Shown: piece after piece, positions 17,214 to 26,332 of the stretch | Position numbering within the stretch: position 1 is the stretch's first letter | Layout: the number at the start of each line of letters is the position of its first letter | Source of the DNA: Tepidisphaera sp. | GTDB lineage: Bacteria > Planctomycetota > Phycisphaerae > Phycisphaerales > UBA1924 | DNA length: 64,000 bases | Reading direction: 5' to 3' | Assembly: GCA_016124375.1 (NCBI GenBank) | Contig: WGNV01000002.1 | Coordinates: forward strand, 124,001-188,000 | Translations under genes and position numbers: made by a program | The notes under the pieces: model-generated | The model's input: only the letters and a program-made list of their open reading frames with translations | Database searches by the model: none | Told to the model about the DNA's origin: nothing

Positions 17214-19142
17214 ATGGCCACCCCCTCCGAACTGACGACCCGTCCCGCCATCAGCAGCCACCGCCGTGGCGTCGTGCACCGCTGGACGCAGACGCTGATC
17301 CCGACGACGCGCGAGGCGCCCAACGACGCCGAGGTGCCCAGCCACGTGCTGCTGCACCGGGCAGGGTTCATTCGTCAGGTGGGGGCGGGGATTTATGACT
17401 ACCTGCCGCTGGCCTGGCGCACGCTGCGGAAGCTCGAGGACATCATCCGCGAGGAACTTGACGCCGCGGGCGCGAGCGAACTGCTCATGCCGGCGCTTGA
17501 GCCCTTCGAGCTCTTCGCCGGAACGAAGCGTGACGAGACCTATGGCGACAATCTGTTTCGCGTGAAGGACCGCAAGGGGCGCATGAACGCCCTGGCGCCG
17601 ACGCACGAAGAGGTGATCACGCAGCTCATGATCGGCTGCGTGAACAGCTATAAGCAGTTGCCGCTGAACCTGTATCAGATCCAGACGAAGTTCCGCGATG
17701 AAGCCCGCCCCCGCGCCGGCCTTTTGCGCTGCCGCGAGTTCATCATGAAGGACGCCTACTCCTTCCACATGAACGTCGAAGGCGTGGGGGGGCTGAACGA
17801 CACGTACGACGCGATGTACCGCGCGTACACCAACATCTTCACGCGTTGCGGGCTGGATTTTTCCGCCGTCGAAGCCGAGAGCGGGCCCATCGGGGGCTCC
17901 GCCAGCCACGAGTTCATGGTCAACTGCGTCAGCGGCGAAGACACGGTCTTGAAGTGCCCCATCAGCGGCTACGCCGCCAACGTCGAGAAGTGCGAGATCG
18001 GCGCCCGCCCCACGCCCAGCAAGGGCTACTTCGTGGGCGAACCCAGCGGCCCGCTCGAAGAAATCCACACCCCCGACTGCCCCGGCATCGACGACGTCTG
18101 CAAACTGCTCAAGGTCAAGCCCCAGCACATGCTCAAGAGCGTGCTGTTCAAGGTCAAGTCCACGCCCGAGCAACTCGCCAAGTTCGGCGAGGAGTACATC
18201 CTCGCCGTCGTCCGAGGCGATCACGACGTCAACGAAGGCAAGGTCAAGGCGCTCTCGGGCTGCACGGACATCGAACTCGCGGACCCCGCCGAGGCGATCA
18301 AGAAGGGCTACGCCATCGGCTTCGTCAGCCCCCGCGCGGCCGTCGGCAAGAAGGGCGTGCTGATGCTCGTTGATCGCGACGCGGCCATCGCTTTCGATGA
18401 CACAAGCAACAAGCCCAAGTTCTGGGTCACGGGCGGCGACAAAAAGGACTACCACGTCAAGCACTTCAACTGGCATCGCGACCTGGGCAAAGACGCCACC
18501 CTCGCGACGCCCCACGCCCCTGAAACGCACGGCAGTGGGGGTCTCAAGGGTGGCGATCAGTATCTCATGGTCGGCGACGTCCGCAACGCCCTCGAGGGCG
18601 ACCCCAGCCCGCGCGACGCCAGCGCCAAGCTCGTCACCGGTCGCGGCATCGAGGTGGGCCACATCTTCAAGCTCGGCACGAAGTACTCGGAGGCGATGGG
18701 CCTCTCCATCATGGACGACAAGCAGCAGAAGCGACCCGTCATCATGGGCTGCTACGGCATCGGCGTCAGCCGCACCATGGCCGCCTGCGTCGAAATGAGC
18801 CACGACACCGACGGCATCATCTGGCCCGTCGCCCTCTCGCCCTATCACGTCGTCATCACGCCCATCAAGCACGACGACCCCGCCCAGCGCGACGCCACCC
18901 ACAAACTCGCCCACGAACTTTCCGCCCAAGGCGTCGATGTGCTCATCGACGATCGCGACGAGCGCCCGGGGCCGAAGTTCAAAGACGCCGACCTCATCGG
19001 CGTGCCGGTACGCATCACCTTCGGCGAAAAGAGCCTGGCCGAAGGCGCCGCCGAGTTCAAACGCCGGGGCGCCGCGGGCAAGGGTGAGAACATCAAGCTG
19101 CCCGATCTCGTCGACAAGATCATGAGTGCGCTCGCCAGCTGA
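17214..19142 (+). CDS. proS: Prolyl-tRNA synthetase (bacterial type)
   Basis: A 642-aa class II synthetase that charges tRNA-Pro. Motif 2 is visible in YQIQTKFRDEARPRAGLLRCREF, motif 3 in GCYGIGVSRTMAA, and the N-terminal SHVLLHRAGFIRQVGAGIYDYLPL stretch is typical. Between them, roughly residues 230-430, lies the inserted YbaK-like editing domain that hydrolyses mischarged Ala-tRNA-Pro. The anticodon-binding domain ends the protein. I chose the ATG at 17214 because an upstream in-frame start would overlap the preceding gene. A strong hairpin follows the stop codon. Confidence 0.96.
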   Translation: MATPSELTTRPAISSHRRGVVHRWTQTLIPTTREAPNDAEVPSHVLLHRAGFIRQVGAGIYDYLPLAWRTLRKLEDIIREELDAAGASELLMPALEPFELFAGTKRDETYGDNLFRVKDRKGRMNALAPTHEEVITQLMIGCVNSYKQLPLNLYQIQTKFRDEARPRAGLLRCREFIMKDAYSFHMNVEGVGGLNDTYDAMYRAYTNIFTRCGLDFSAVEAESGPIGGSASHEFMVNCVSGEDTVLKCPISGYAANVEKCEIGARPTPSKGYFVGEPSGPLEEIHTPDCPGIDDVCKLLKVKPQHMLKSVLFKVKSTPEQLAKFGEEYILAVVRGDHDVNEGKVKALSGCTDIELADPAEAIKKGYAIGFVSPRAAVGKKGVLMLVDRDAAIAFDDTSNKPKFWVTGGDKKDYHVKHFNWHRDLGKDATLATPHAPETHGSGGLKGGDQYLMVGDVRNALEGDPSPRDASAKLVTGRGIEVGHIFKLGTKYSEAMGLSIMDDKQQKRPVIMGCYGIGVSRTMAACVEMSHDTDGIIWPVALSPYHVVITPIKHDDPAQRDATHKLAHELSAQGVDVLIDDRDERPGPKFKDADLIGVPVRITFGEKSLAEGAAEFKRRGAAGKGENIKLPDLVDKIMSALAS

Positions 19143-19161
19143 AACTACGCCCAACCTGTGC

Positions 19162-19188
19162 CACCACGATGCACCTCGCATCGTGGTG
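19162..19188 (+). terminator. Hairpin after proS, member of a variable-stem repeat family
   Basis: CACCACGATGC and GCATCGTGGTG form a perfect 11-bp stem around ACCTC, 20 bases after the proS stop, followed by CCTCTTT. The flanks (GTGCCACC before the inner arm, GGTGCCTC after) match the hairpin after hutU, but the inner arm differs. It could serve as a terminator. Confidence 0.7.
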
Positions 19189-19244
19189 CCTCTTTCGACG
19201 ACCAATCGCGACGAATCGTCGTGGCACGCTCCATACCCTCTCCC

Positions 19245-19769
19245 GTGTCCACCATCCAAGTCCACGCCGCGACCACGCCCGAGCATCTCGCCGCCGCCCG
19301 CGCCCTCTTCGCCGAATACGCCAGCACGCTTCCTGAATCCGCGCAGAGGTCACTCCGCCACCAGGGCTTCGACGCCGAACTCGCCAACCTCCCCGGCAAA
19401 TATGCCCCGCCCGGCGGCATCATCCTCCTCGCCCACGCCACGCCCCCCGACTCACCCCCAACCTACCTCGGCGTCGTCGCCCTGCGCCCGCTCGACCCTT
19501 CGGGCATTCTCCCGGGCGACCCCACCCCCATCTGCGAAATGAAACGCCTCTACGTCCGCCCCGCGGCCCGCGGGCTCAAGGCCGGCCGCCTCCTCTGCGA
19601 GCATTTGCTCGCCGCTGCCAAGGCCGCGGGCTACCGCATGATGAAACTCGACACCGAGTCCGACTTCATCGCCGCGACGACGCTGTATCGCAGCCTGGGC
19701 TTCACCGACATCCCCCGCTACAACGACGACCCCGAGGCCTGCACGCTCTGGATGGGCCGCGTGCTGTAG
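19245..19769 (+). CDS. GNAT family N-acetyltransferase
   Basis: A 174-aa acetyltransferase of the GNAT fold. The acetyl-CoA-binding region is EMKRLYVRPAARGLKAGRLL (the usual RxxGxG/A loop is RGLKAG), followed by the conserved KLDTESDFIAATTLYRSLGF segment near the end. Substrate unknown; small molecules or protein N-termini are both possible. The GTG start at 19245 begins the domain; a longer frame from 19158 would read through the proS terminator hairpin and is unlikely. It converges on the gene at 19875. Confidence 0.85.
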   Translation: MSTIQVHAATTPEHLAAARALFAEYASTLPESAQRSLRHQGFDAELANLPGKYAPPGGIILLAHATPPDSPPTYLGVVALRPLDPSGILPGDPTPICEMKRLYVRPAARGLKAGRLLCEHLLAAAKAAGYRMMKLDTESDFIAATTLYRSLGFTDIPRYNDDPEACTLWMGRVL

Positions 19770-19874
19770 CAATACGAGCCCGAAGCGCCAGCGACGGTCT
19801 CCCCCGATGTCCGCATTCGAAGCGTTCGCCTCGCGCCAACGCTCCACGCCGCCCCCGCGGCCTCCCTCCGCCCC

Positions 19875-21227
19875 TCAAGGCGTGTAGGGTGAGTAATCCG
19901 TAAAACTCGCCGTCGACTCTGGCTGCACCGCCAACCCGCGACGCTGCTCGGGCGAAAGAATCTTCTGCATCTTCTCGCGCGACTCTTTGTCCAGCGCGTA
20001 CCGGTCCAGCCGTACTTTCCGCAGCGGGTGATCCTCGGGCAGGAATGAATAGCCTTGAAATCCGTCTGCGAACCCCGCGGGGATCTTCCCGAGTTTGACC
20101 AGAAGTTCCTGCGGATAGTCCTGCGTCTCGTATTCCACCATCGCGCCGGCCGCCCGTGTCCGCCACGCACGCACCGCCGCCACGTACCCCTGGCGAAGCT
20201 CGATCGCCCTAGCCCGCTGCTCGGGCGTCAGCGACTCCACGTTGCACGCCGCCTCGATGTACCGCTGCGAATATGTCTCTTTGAACAATCGCGGAAATGA
20301 TTTCTCGAAGATCGCATCCCGCAGTTTCGCGGCCTCCTCGTCGCTCAACTTCCCTTCCAGTTGCCGCTCATACCGCTGGTTCACGTCGCGCAGCGCCCGC
20401 CGCACCCTCAGCACATCCTGAAACGCCTCCTCGGCTTTGGTCGGCTCGTCCTCGACCAGCTTGGACCACGACTCCTTCCCCTGCCCAAACCGTCCCGCCG
20501 CCGTCTCCCGCGCCATCAGCGCCCGATCAAACGTCGCGGCATACTCCTCAAGCACCTGCGCCGCCTCCGGGTTTTCCCACACCTTGGGCACCACCTCATC
20601 CGCCACCCGCGTCAAGTCCACACTCTCCCCGGCGATGCGCCCGTTCCCAATCAGCTTGAACCGCCGAAGCTCCCGCTCCACCAAAGGCCACCTCGCCTCC
20701 TGGTCCTTGGTCAGCAGCGACTTCAAATCCTCCAGAAACCTGACCTTGATGTCGTCGGCCTGCGTACGCCACTTCCCCCAACTGGAGTCGGCGGGCCCCA
20801 GCAGTCTCGCGTCCTCCATCACCTCGGCCTTCTCAATCGCCTCGCCGACGTCGCGCATCACCGCCCGCGCCCCGGTCGCCAACTCGCTGGTGTACCCGTC
20901 ATACAGCGTGTTTACCGCCGCGACCTCCTCGGGCTTCAGCCCCAGCACCGTCACGATCACGTGAACGTCCCGAGGCGAAAGTTCAGGCCGAAAGCTCGTG
21001 TCCGGGTCGTAATACCCCGTCGACACGGTGCTGCGCTGCCCCCACGCGGCGGGTGTCAATCCCAGCCACGTCAGCAACAGGGCCGCCACCATCGCTCGAC
21101 CGATCGCGCCCCTCCCGCGGCTAAGCCCCGCCCCATCAAACGCACCGCGCCGCCACCAACCCCACGCCCGCGACGCCCGCCACCCCATGCCCCGAGCACG
21201 TCCGCGCAATTCGCGATTGCCGCTCAT
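19875..21227 (-). CDS. Exported protein of unknown function with LTxxQ-like repeats
   Basis: A 450-aa protein. The ATG at 21225-21227 has a perfect GGGAGG ribosome site; an ATG seven codons upstream lacks one. After a basic start of about 40 residues a signal segment follows (MVAALLLTWLGLTPAAWG). The mature part is long, helical and charged, and contains three patterns like the LTxxQ motif of Spy/CpxP periplasmic proteins: LTKDQEARW, LTPEQRARAIEL and LSPEQRRGL. Those proteins are helical chaperones or metal-stress sensors, but this one is much longer and I do not assign a function. It diverges from hutH across about 250 bases. Confidence 0.78.
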   Translation of the reverse strand: MSGNRELRGRARGMGWRASRAWGWWRRGAFDGAGLSRGRGAIGRAMVAALLLTWLGLTPAAWGQRSTVSTGYYDPDTSFRPELSPRDVHVIVTVLGLKPEEVAAVNTLYDGYTSELATGARAVMRDVGEAIEKAEVMEDARLLGPADSSWGKWRTQADDIKVRFLEDLKSLLTKDQEARWPLVERELRRFKLIGNGRIAGESVDLTRVADEVVPKVWENPEAAQVLEEYAATFDRALMARETAAGRFGQGKESWSKLVEDEPTKAEEAFQDVLRVRRALRDVNQRYERQLEGKLSDEEAAKLRDAIFEKSFPRLFKETYSQRYIEAACNVESLTPEQRARAIELRQGYVAAVRAWRTRAAGAMVEYETQDYPQELLVKLGKIPAGFADGFQGYSFLPEDHPLRKVRLDRYALDKESREKMQKILSPEQRRGLAVQPESTASFTDYSPYTP

Positions 21228-21349
21228 GGTTCCTCCCGCCTCAATCAACCTCGTCGCCCGTTCTGGGCTTCAAACCGCCAGCCTACCGCGCGGGTTGCAT
21301 AAACCTGTGCACCCGTGTCTCCATCCCAGATGTTTTACATAACATTTAT

Positions 21350-21365
21350 TATAGGACGTTCTATA
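21350..21365. promoter_or_regulatory. Near-perfect palindrome upstream of hutH (candidate operator)
   Basis: TATAGGACGTTCTATA is a 16-base palindrome with one mismatched pair (G355 against T360). It lies in an unusually AT-rich stretch (about 21335-21370) between the divergent genes at 21227 and 21482. Such a site could bind a dimeric regulator of the hut genes. No regulator gene of the HutC type is present in the window. Confidence 0.45.
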
Positions 21366-21481
21366 TCAGGGCCCACCACGGCTCTTCCGTGGCCCCGCGG
21401 TCCCCGCCGGCCTTCACACGCTTCCGATTCTTCACCCCTGCCGCCCGCGTCGCGAATCCCTCCGCATTACCCTTTCCCCCA

Positions 21482-23020
21482 ATGCCCAAATCCGCCCCGC
21501 ACACCGTCCGCCTCTCCCTCGGCCCGCTCACCATCGCCGACGTCCTCGCCGTAGTCCGTCGTGCTGCCAAGGTCACGCTCACCCCCGCCGCCCGCCGGGC
21601 CATGCTCGCCTCTCGCCGCGCCGTCGAGCACTCCCTCACCGACGGCGACCCGCACTACGGCATCAACACCGGCTTCGGGTCCCTCTCCAAGCAGCGCATC
21701 GGCCCGACGGATCTGGCGACGCTGCAGGTTAATCTCGTGCGATCGCACGCCGCGGGTGTTGGCGAAACGCTGCCCGTCGAAATCGTGCGCGCCACCATGC
21801 TCCTGCTCGCCGCGTCGCTGGCCCGGGGCCACTCGGGCGTTCGTCCCGAACTCGCCGAACTCATCATCGAGATGTTGAATAGGGGGGTGACGCCTGTAGT
21901 TCCTTCCGTCGGCTCGGTGGGCGCCTCGGGCGACCTCGCCCCGCTCGCCGCGATCGCGCTGGTACTGATTGGCGAGGGCGAAGCCTTCCACAACGCCAAG
22001 CGCACCACCGGCGCCAAGGCCCTGGCCGGTGCCGGCCTTAAGCCCGTCGCACTCGCCGCCAAAGAAGGCCTGGCCCTCATCAACGGCACCCACCTCATGG
22101 CCGCCCGGGGGGCCCTGCTCTCCGCCGATGCCGCGACGCTCATCGACGCCGCCACCGTCGCCACCGCGATGTCCATCGACGCCTGCCGCGCCACCGACGC
22201 CTTCCTCGACGAGCGGCTGTACGACGCGCGGAACCACCTGGGGCCGCGCGTGATCGCCGCCCGCTTGCGCTCGCTCCTCAAGCACTCGGAGATCATCACC
22301 TCCCACCTCGAGAACGACCCCCGCGTTCAAGACCCCTACTCCCTGCGTGCGGCTCCCACCGTCCTCGGCGCCGTCCTGCGCGCCGTGGGCGTCCTCACCA
22401 GCGATATCGAGGCCGAACTCGGCGCCGTCACCGATAACCCGCTCGTCTTCATTGGCACAAAGAAAAACGCCGACATCATCTCCGGCGCCAACTTCCACGG
22501 CATGCCCCTCGCGCTTCCCTTGGACTATCTCGCCATGGCGCTGGCGCACGTCGCGGGCATCGCCGAGCGGCGGGTCTACCTGATGACCGGCGCGTTCGAG
22601 CCCGAGAGCCATCTGAAGCCCTTTCTGGCGCCCCGCCCGGGCCTGCAGAGCGGCCTGATGATCGCCCAGTACACCGCCGCCGCCGCGTGCAACGAACTCA
22701 TCGGGCTCGCCACGCCCGCCAGCCCCGCCAACATCTCCACCAGCGCGGGCATGGAGGACTACAACAGCTTCGGCCCCCGTGCCGCCGCCAAGGCCGAACG
22801 CGCCCTCGCCCTCGCCCGTTACGTCGTCGCCATCGAGTTTCTCTGCGCGGCCCAGGCGATTGAATACCATCGCCCCCTCACCAGTGGCCGCGGCATCGAA
22901 CGCGCCCACGCCATCATCCGTGAGCATGTGCCTGCCTTGGGAGAGGATCGCTCCCCCACTGCGGACATTGAAGCGATCTCGAACCTCATCGCCGCCGGCG
23001 CATTCGCCGAATGCCGATAG
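21482..23020 (+). CDS. hutH: Histidine ammonia-lyase
   Basis: First step of histidine breakdown: histidine to urocanate and ammonia. The self-made MIO cofactor comes from the Ala-Ser-Gly at residues 148-150 (VGSVGASGDLAPL). The active-site tyrosine lies in HYGINTGFG (about 59), and the ITSHLENDPRVQDPYSLR stretch is typical. The length of 512 aa is normal. The ATG was chosen at the point where family similarity begins; the frame is open 31 codons further upstream. It starts the hut cluster, with hutU 212 bases downstream. Confidence 0.96.
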   Translation: MPKSAPHTVRLSLGPLTIADVLAVVRRAAKVTLTPAARRAMLASRRAVEHSLTDGDPHYGINTGFGSLSKQRIGPTDLATLQVNLVRSHAAGVGETLPVEIVRATMLLLAASLARGHSGVRPELAELIIEMLNRGVTPVVPSVGSVGASGDLAPLAAIALVLIGEGEAFHNAKRTTGAKALAGAGLKPVALAAKEGLALINGTHLMAARGALLSADAATLIDAATVATAMSIDACRATDAFLDERLYDARNHLGPRVIAARLRSLLKHSEIITSHLENDPRVQDPYSLRAAPTVLGAVLRAVGVLTSDIEAELGAVTDNPLVFIGTKKNADIISGANFHGMPLALPLDYLAMALAHVAGIAERRVYLMTGAFEPESHLKPFLAPRPGLQSGLMIAQYTAAAACNELIGLATPASPANISTSAGMEDYNSFGPRAAAKAERALALARYVVAIEFLCAAQAIEYHRPLTSGRGIERAHAIIREHVPALGEDRSPTADIEAISNLIAAGAFAECR

Positions 23021-23232
23021 CAAAATCGCCGATACTCCTTTTTGTTCGCACGGGGTTCGTCAAGCACCTTGCGAACAAGGCGAGGCGACACGAGCACAAC
23101 GGTTTGGCATCGTCAGATTTCCACACCATCGGCTTCCAAATGCGTCGGCGCCGCGTGAGAGGTCTTGAGAGAACGCCGGTAGGTCCTTAGTCTGTAAGCG
23201 GCGCTTCCCTCCAGCGCCGGATGGAGCCGTAC

Positions 23233-25026
23233 ATGCCGACGACCTTGCGTGAAGCGCCCGCCAAGTCCCCCGCCTCAGACGCGTTGCATCCCTCCCACTC
23301 TTCCGGCAACGAGTCCGCTCGCACGGTGCGGGCCCCGCGAGGACCGAGCCTGACTTGTAAGACCTGGGCCGCCGAAGCCGCCCTCCGCATGCTCATGAAC
23401 AACCTCGACCCCGAGGTCGCCGAGCGTCCCGCCGACTTGGTTGTCTATGGCGGGCGTGGGCAAGCCGCCCGCTCCTGGCCCGCGTTCGATGCGATCGTGG
23501 ATTCGTTGCGCCGCCTCGCGCCCGACGAAACGCTGCTGGTCCAGAGCGGCAAGCCCGTGGGCGTCGTCCGCACCCACGCCGACGCGCCGCGCGTGCTCAT
23601 CGCCAACTCCAACCTGGTCCCCCACTGGGCCACCCAACAACACTTCGACGATCTGGCCGCCAAGGGCCTCATCATGTTCGGCCAGATGACCGCAGGCTCG
23701 TGGATCTACATCGGCACCCAGGGCATCCTGCAGGGCACCTTCGAAACCTTCGCCGAGTGCGGCCGCCAGCGCTTCGGGGGCGATCTCAAGCACCGCCTCT
23801 GCGTCACCGCGGGCTGCGGCGGCATGGGCGGCGCCCAACCACTTGCCATCACCCTCGCCGGTGGCACAGCGCTCATCGCGGATGTCGACCCCGCCGCCCT
23901 CCGCCGCCGCCTCAAAGACCGGTACCTCGACGAAGTGATCGACAGCGTTGATGCCGCCATCGACGCCGCCGTCGATTACGCCCGCGAGGGCAACGCCCGC
24001 AGCGTGGGCGTGCACTGCAACGCCGTCGATCTGCTGGAGCGCCTGCTTGAACGCAACATCACGCCCGATGTGCTCACCGACCAGACCAGCGCCCACGACC
24101 CGCTGGTCGGGTACGTCCCCGCCGAGATGACCGTCGCCGAGGCCGCCATCGTCCGCGCCAAGTACCCCGACGAATACACCGCCATGAGCCTGGCCACCAT
24201 GGAGCGCCACGTCCGCGCGATGGTTGAACTCCAGCGCCAGGGCGCCGTCACCTTCGATTACGGCAACAACATTCGCCAACGCGCCTTCGATCACGGCTAT
24301 CAGGACGCCTTCGCCTTCAAGGGCTTCGTCCCTGAATACATCCGCCCGCAGTTCTGCCTGGGCCGGGGCCCATTCCGCTGGGCCGCCCTTTCTGGCGAAG
24401 AGCGAGATATCTTCATCACCGACCACGAGATTCTCCGCTTGTTCCCCGCGCACGAGAGCGAATACGCCGCCCGCCTGCACAAGTGGATCCTCTCCTGCCA
24501 CAAGTACCCCGACGCGCTGCTCGCAGGCGACTTTGACCGCTGCGAACCCAAGTTCCGCTTCCAGGGCCTGCCCGCCCGCATCTGCTGGCTGGGCCTGGGC
24601 GAGCGCCACCGCGCCGGCCTGCTCTTCAACGAACTCGTCGCCACCGGCCGCGTCGCCGCCCCCATCGTCATCGGCCGCGACCACCTCGATTGCGGCTCCG
24701 TCGCCAGCCCCAACCGCGAAACCGAAGCCATGAAAGACGGCACCGACGCCGTCTCCGACTGGGCGATTTTGAACGCCATGGTCAACATCGCCAGCGGCGC
24801 GAGCTGGGTCAGTTTCCACCACGGGGGCGGCGTGGGCATCGGCTTCAGCCAGCACGCCGGCCAGGTCATCGTCGCCGACGGCACGCCCGAGGCCGCCGCC
24901 CGTCTCGAACGCGTCCTCACCAACGACCCCGCCATGGGCGTCTTCCGCCACGCCGACGCAGGCTACGACGACGCCCAGCAATGCGCCACCCGTGCCCGTC
25001 TGGACGTGCCGATGCAAGACTGGTAG
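23233..25026 (+). CDS. hutU: Urocanate hydratase
   Basis: Second step of histidine breakdown: urocanate to imidazolone propionate, using NAD as an electrophile. Family motifs include [33 protein letters not shown] near residue 200, VGYVPAEM, and [18 protein letters not shown] late in the protein. The length of about 597 aa exceeds the usual 555 or so because of an N-terminal extension of about 40 residues rich in Ser, Pro and Ala. The ATG at 23233 has GGAG six bases upstream; an earlier ATG at 23221 lacks a site. A strong hairpin ends the unit. Confidence 0.96.
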   Translation: MPTTLREAPAKSPASDALHPSHSSGNESARTVRAPRGPSLTCKTWAAEAALRMLMNNLDPEVAERPADLVVYGGRGQAARSWPAFDAIVDSLRRLAPDETLLVQSGKPVGVVRTHADAPRVLIANSNLVPHWATQQHFDDLAAKGLIMFGQMTAGSWIYIGTQGILQGTFETFAECGRQRFGGDLKHRLCVTAGCGGMGGAQPLAITLAGGTALIADVDPAALRRRLKDRYLDEVIDSVDAAIDAAVDYAREGNARSVGVHCNAVDLLERLLERNITPDVLTDQTSAHDPLVGYVPAEMTVAEAAIVRAKYPDEYTAMSLATMERHVRAMVELQRQGAVTFDYGNNIRQRAFDHGYQDAFAFKGFVPEYIRPQFCLGRGPFRWAALSGEERDIFITDHEILRLFPAHESEYAARLHKWILSCHKYPDALLAGDFDRCEPKFRFQGLPARICWLGLGERHRAGLLFNELVATGRVAAPIVIGRDHLDCGSVASPNRETEAMKDGTDAVSDWAILNAMVNIASGASWVSFHHGGGVGIGFSQHAGQVIVADGTPEAAARLERVLTNDPAMGVFRHADAGYDDAQQCATRARLDVPMQDW

Positions 25027-25052
25027 CGCTGACTCTCTCCGCCCGATCGTGC

Positions 25053-25083
25053 CACCGAGGAAGCCGCCCCGGCTTCCTCGGTG
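25053..25083 (+). terminator. Strong hairpin after hutU
   Basis: CACCGAGGAAGCCG and CGGCTTCCTCGGTG form a perfect 14-bp stem around CCC, 27 bases after the hutU stop, followed by CTCTTCT. The outer bases (GTGCCACC...GGTGCTC) match the hairpin after proS while the inner arms are different, so this may be a repeat-family member as well as a terminator. Confidence 0.75.
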
Positions 25084-25118
25084 CTCTTCTCATCCACCGC
25101 GTTACCCTTCCCAAACCC

Positions 25119-25529
25119 ATGTCGCTCGACCCCCCGCCCACCACCAACCCGAGCGCAGACTCTGCGAACCCCGCGCCCCCACCTCCCCCCCGCCGCAACC
25201 TTTTCACCATGACCCCGCGCGAAGGCGAGGGCGCACTCCAACTCGCCTTCGAGTTCCTCGGCGTCGGCATCTTCGGCTTCATCTTCATCGGAATCGGCCT
25301 CATGCCGCTTGTTGACGGTCGCGTCCTCGGCAACGCCACGTTGTCGCACATCGCCGGCGCCGTGGTCTGCCTGTTGGGCGTGCTTTTGGTTGGCCTCGGC
25401 ATCCGGGGCGTGTTGGCCGCCGCCTTGCTTGCCCTCCGCCGTCGCCGAGAGCGCCGCCACCCCCCCACTTCCAACACCCCTCCACACAACAGGTTACCGC
25501 CGGAACGCAACACGCCATCCTCCGAATAA
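25119..25529 (+). CDS. Small two-span membrane protein of unknown function
   Basis: A 136-aa protein with a Pro-rich N-terminus, the segment FTMTPREGEGALQL, two hydrophobic helices (about residues 45-65 and 75-100) and a basic, Pro-rich tail. No family is recognised. It begins 93 bases after hutU, beyond a terminator-like hairpin, and is the first of three small membrane proteins in a row before hutG. A role linked to histidine uptake or use is only suggested by position. Confidence 0.7.
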   Translation: MSLDPPPTTNPSADSANPAPPPPPRRNLFTMTPREGEGALQLAFEFLGVGIFGFIFIGIGLMPLVDGRVLGNATLSHIAGAVVCLLGVLLVGLGIRGVLAAALLALRRRRERRHPPTSNTPPHNRLPPERNTPSSE

Positions 25530-25584
25530 GTAGGTGTCCTCCGGTGTCGCCCTACCTGGGCTTTCCGGAGGCAAAGGAGGCTTT

Positions 25585-25896
25585 ATGCATGGTCACGTAG
25601 GCGGCGGCGGTCACTTCGGGGGCCATCACTCGACCGGCGGGCACCACTGTGGCCACCACGGTCATCATGGCCACCACGCGCACCACAGCGCCGGGGCCGC
25701 GTCGCATCACAGCCACAACCAGGCCAATATCACGCCGTTCCTCTTCGTGCCCGGCTCGTCGGGCCGGGCATGGTCCAGCCGCCAGCGCAGCGGGCTGGGC
25801 TCCAAGGCCGCGAGCGTCTTTGCGAGTCTGCTCTTCACACTCATGATGCTCGGCGTGCTCGTCGCAATCATCACGTCGTTCACGGGCTCGCCATAG
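25585..25896 (+). CDS. Histidine-rich single-span membrane protein 1
   Basis: A 103-aa protein whose first 48 residues contain 18 histidines, mostly as GHH, GGHH and SHH groups, plus one cysteine. A linker and a single C-terminal hydrophobic helix (about 78-98, with FASLLFTLMMLGVLVAI) follow. A full ribosome site (AAAGGAGG) precedes the ATG. Such His clusters bind nickel, zinc or copper, so a metal buffer at the membrane is one reading; a histidine store is another. It lies inside the hut cluster beside a second protein of the same design. Confidence 0.75.
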   Translation: MHGHVGGGGHFGGHHSTGGHHCGHHGHHGHHAHHSAGAASHHSHNQANITPFLFVPGSSGRAWSSRQRSGLGSKAASVFASLLFTLMMLGVLVAIITSFTGSP

Positions 25897-25951
25897 TGGC
25901 CCCGTTACAATAACAACAACGCCGCCCCCAACCGCGGCGTCCATCCAGGGG

Positions 25952-26323
25952 ATGCAGATGGACTCGCACAGCGGCTCCGATTTCAGCCACTCAGACTTCG
26001 GTGGCCACTCCCACGGGGGCGGCTCATTCGACCACTCGCACCACTCGCCCACCGATTCCAGCCACCACTCGCACCATCATTCGGGCCATCACCACGCAGA
26101 CCACCACCACGCGCACTCAACTCATAAACACGACGACACCCAATCCGCCGACGCTTTTGAGCCGTCGTCAACGCTCTTCATGTCCGACTCCGCCGCACAT
26201 CGCCGTCAGCGCCTTCGCACCACGCAGAGCAACACCGGCATCGAAGTACGCGTCATTTCGCTCATCGCGTTCATCGCCATCGCGCTCTTTATCCTGTTCA
26301 TGATGGCCGTCGCGGCCCACTGA
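25952..26323 (+). CDS. Histidine-rich single-span membrane protein 2
   Basis: A 123-aa protein with about 21 histidines in its first 61 residues (HHH groups spaced by S, G, A and D), then a linker and one hydrophobic C-terminal helix (about 98-121, VRVISLIAFIAIALFILFMM). The layout equals that of the gene just upstream, but the His spacing (SHHSHHHSGHHHADHHH) differs, so similarity may be in design rather than close sequence. An alternative ATG lies two codons in. It ends ten bases before the 3' end of the opposite-strand DUF2071 gene. Confidence 0.75.
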   Translation: MQMDSHSGSDFSHSDFGGHSHGGGSFDHSHHSPTDSSHHSHHHSGHHHADHHHAHSTHKHDDTQSADAFEPSSTLFMSDSAAHRRQRLRTTQSNTGIEVRVISLIAFIAIALFILFMMAVAAH

Positions 26324-26332
26324 GCAACCACG

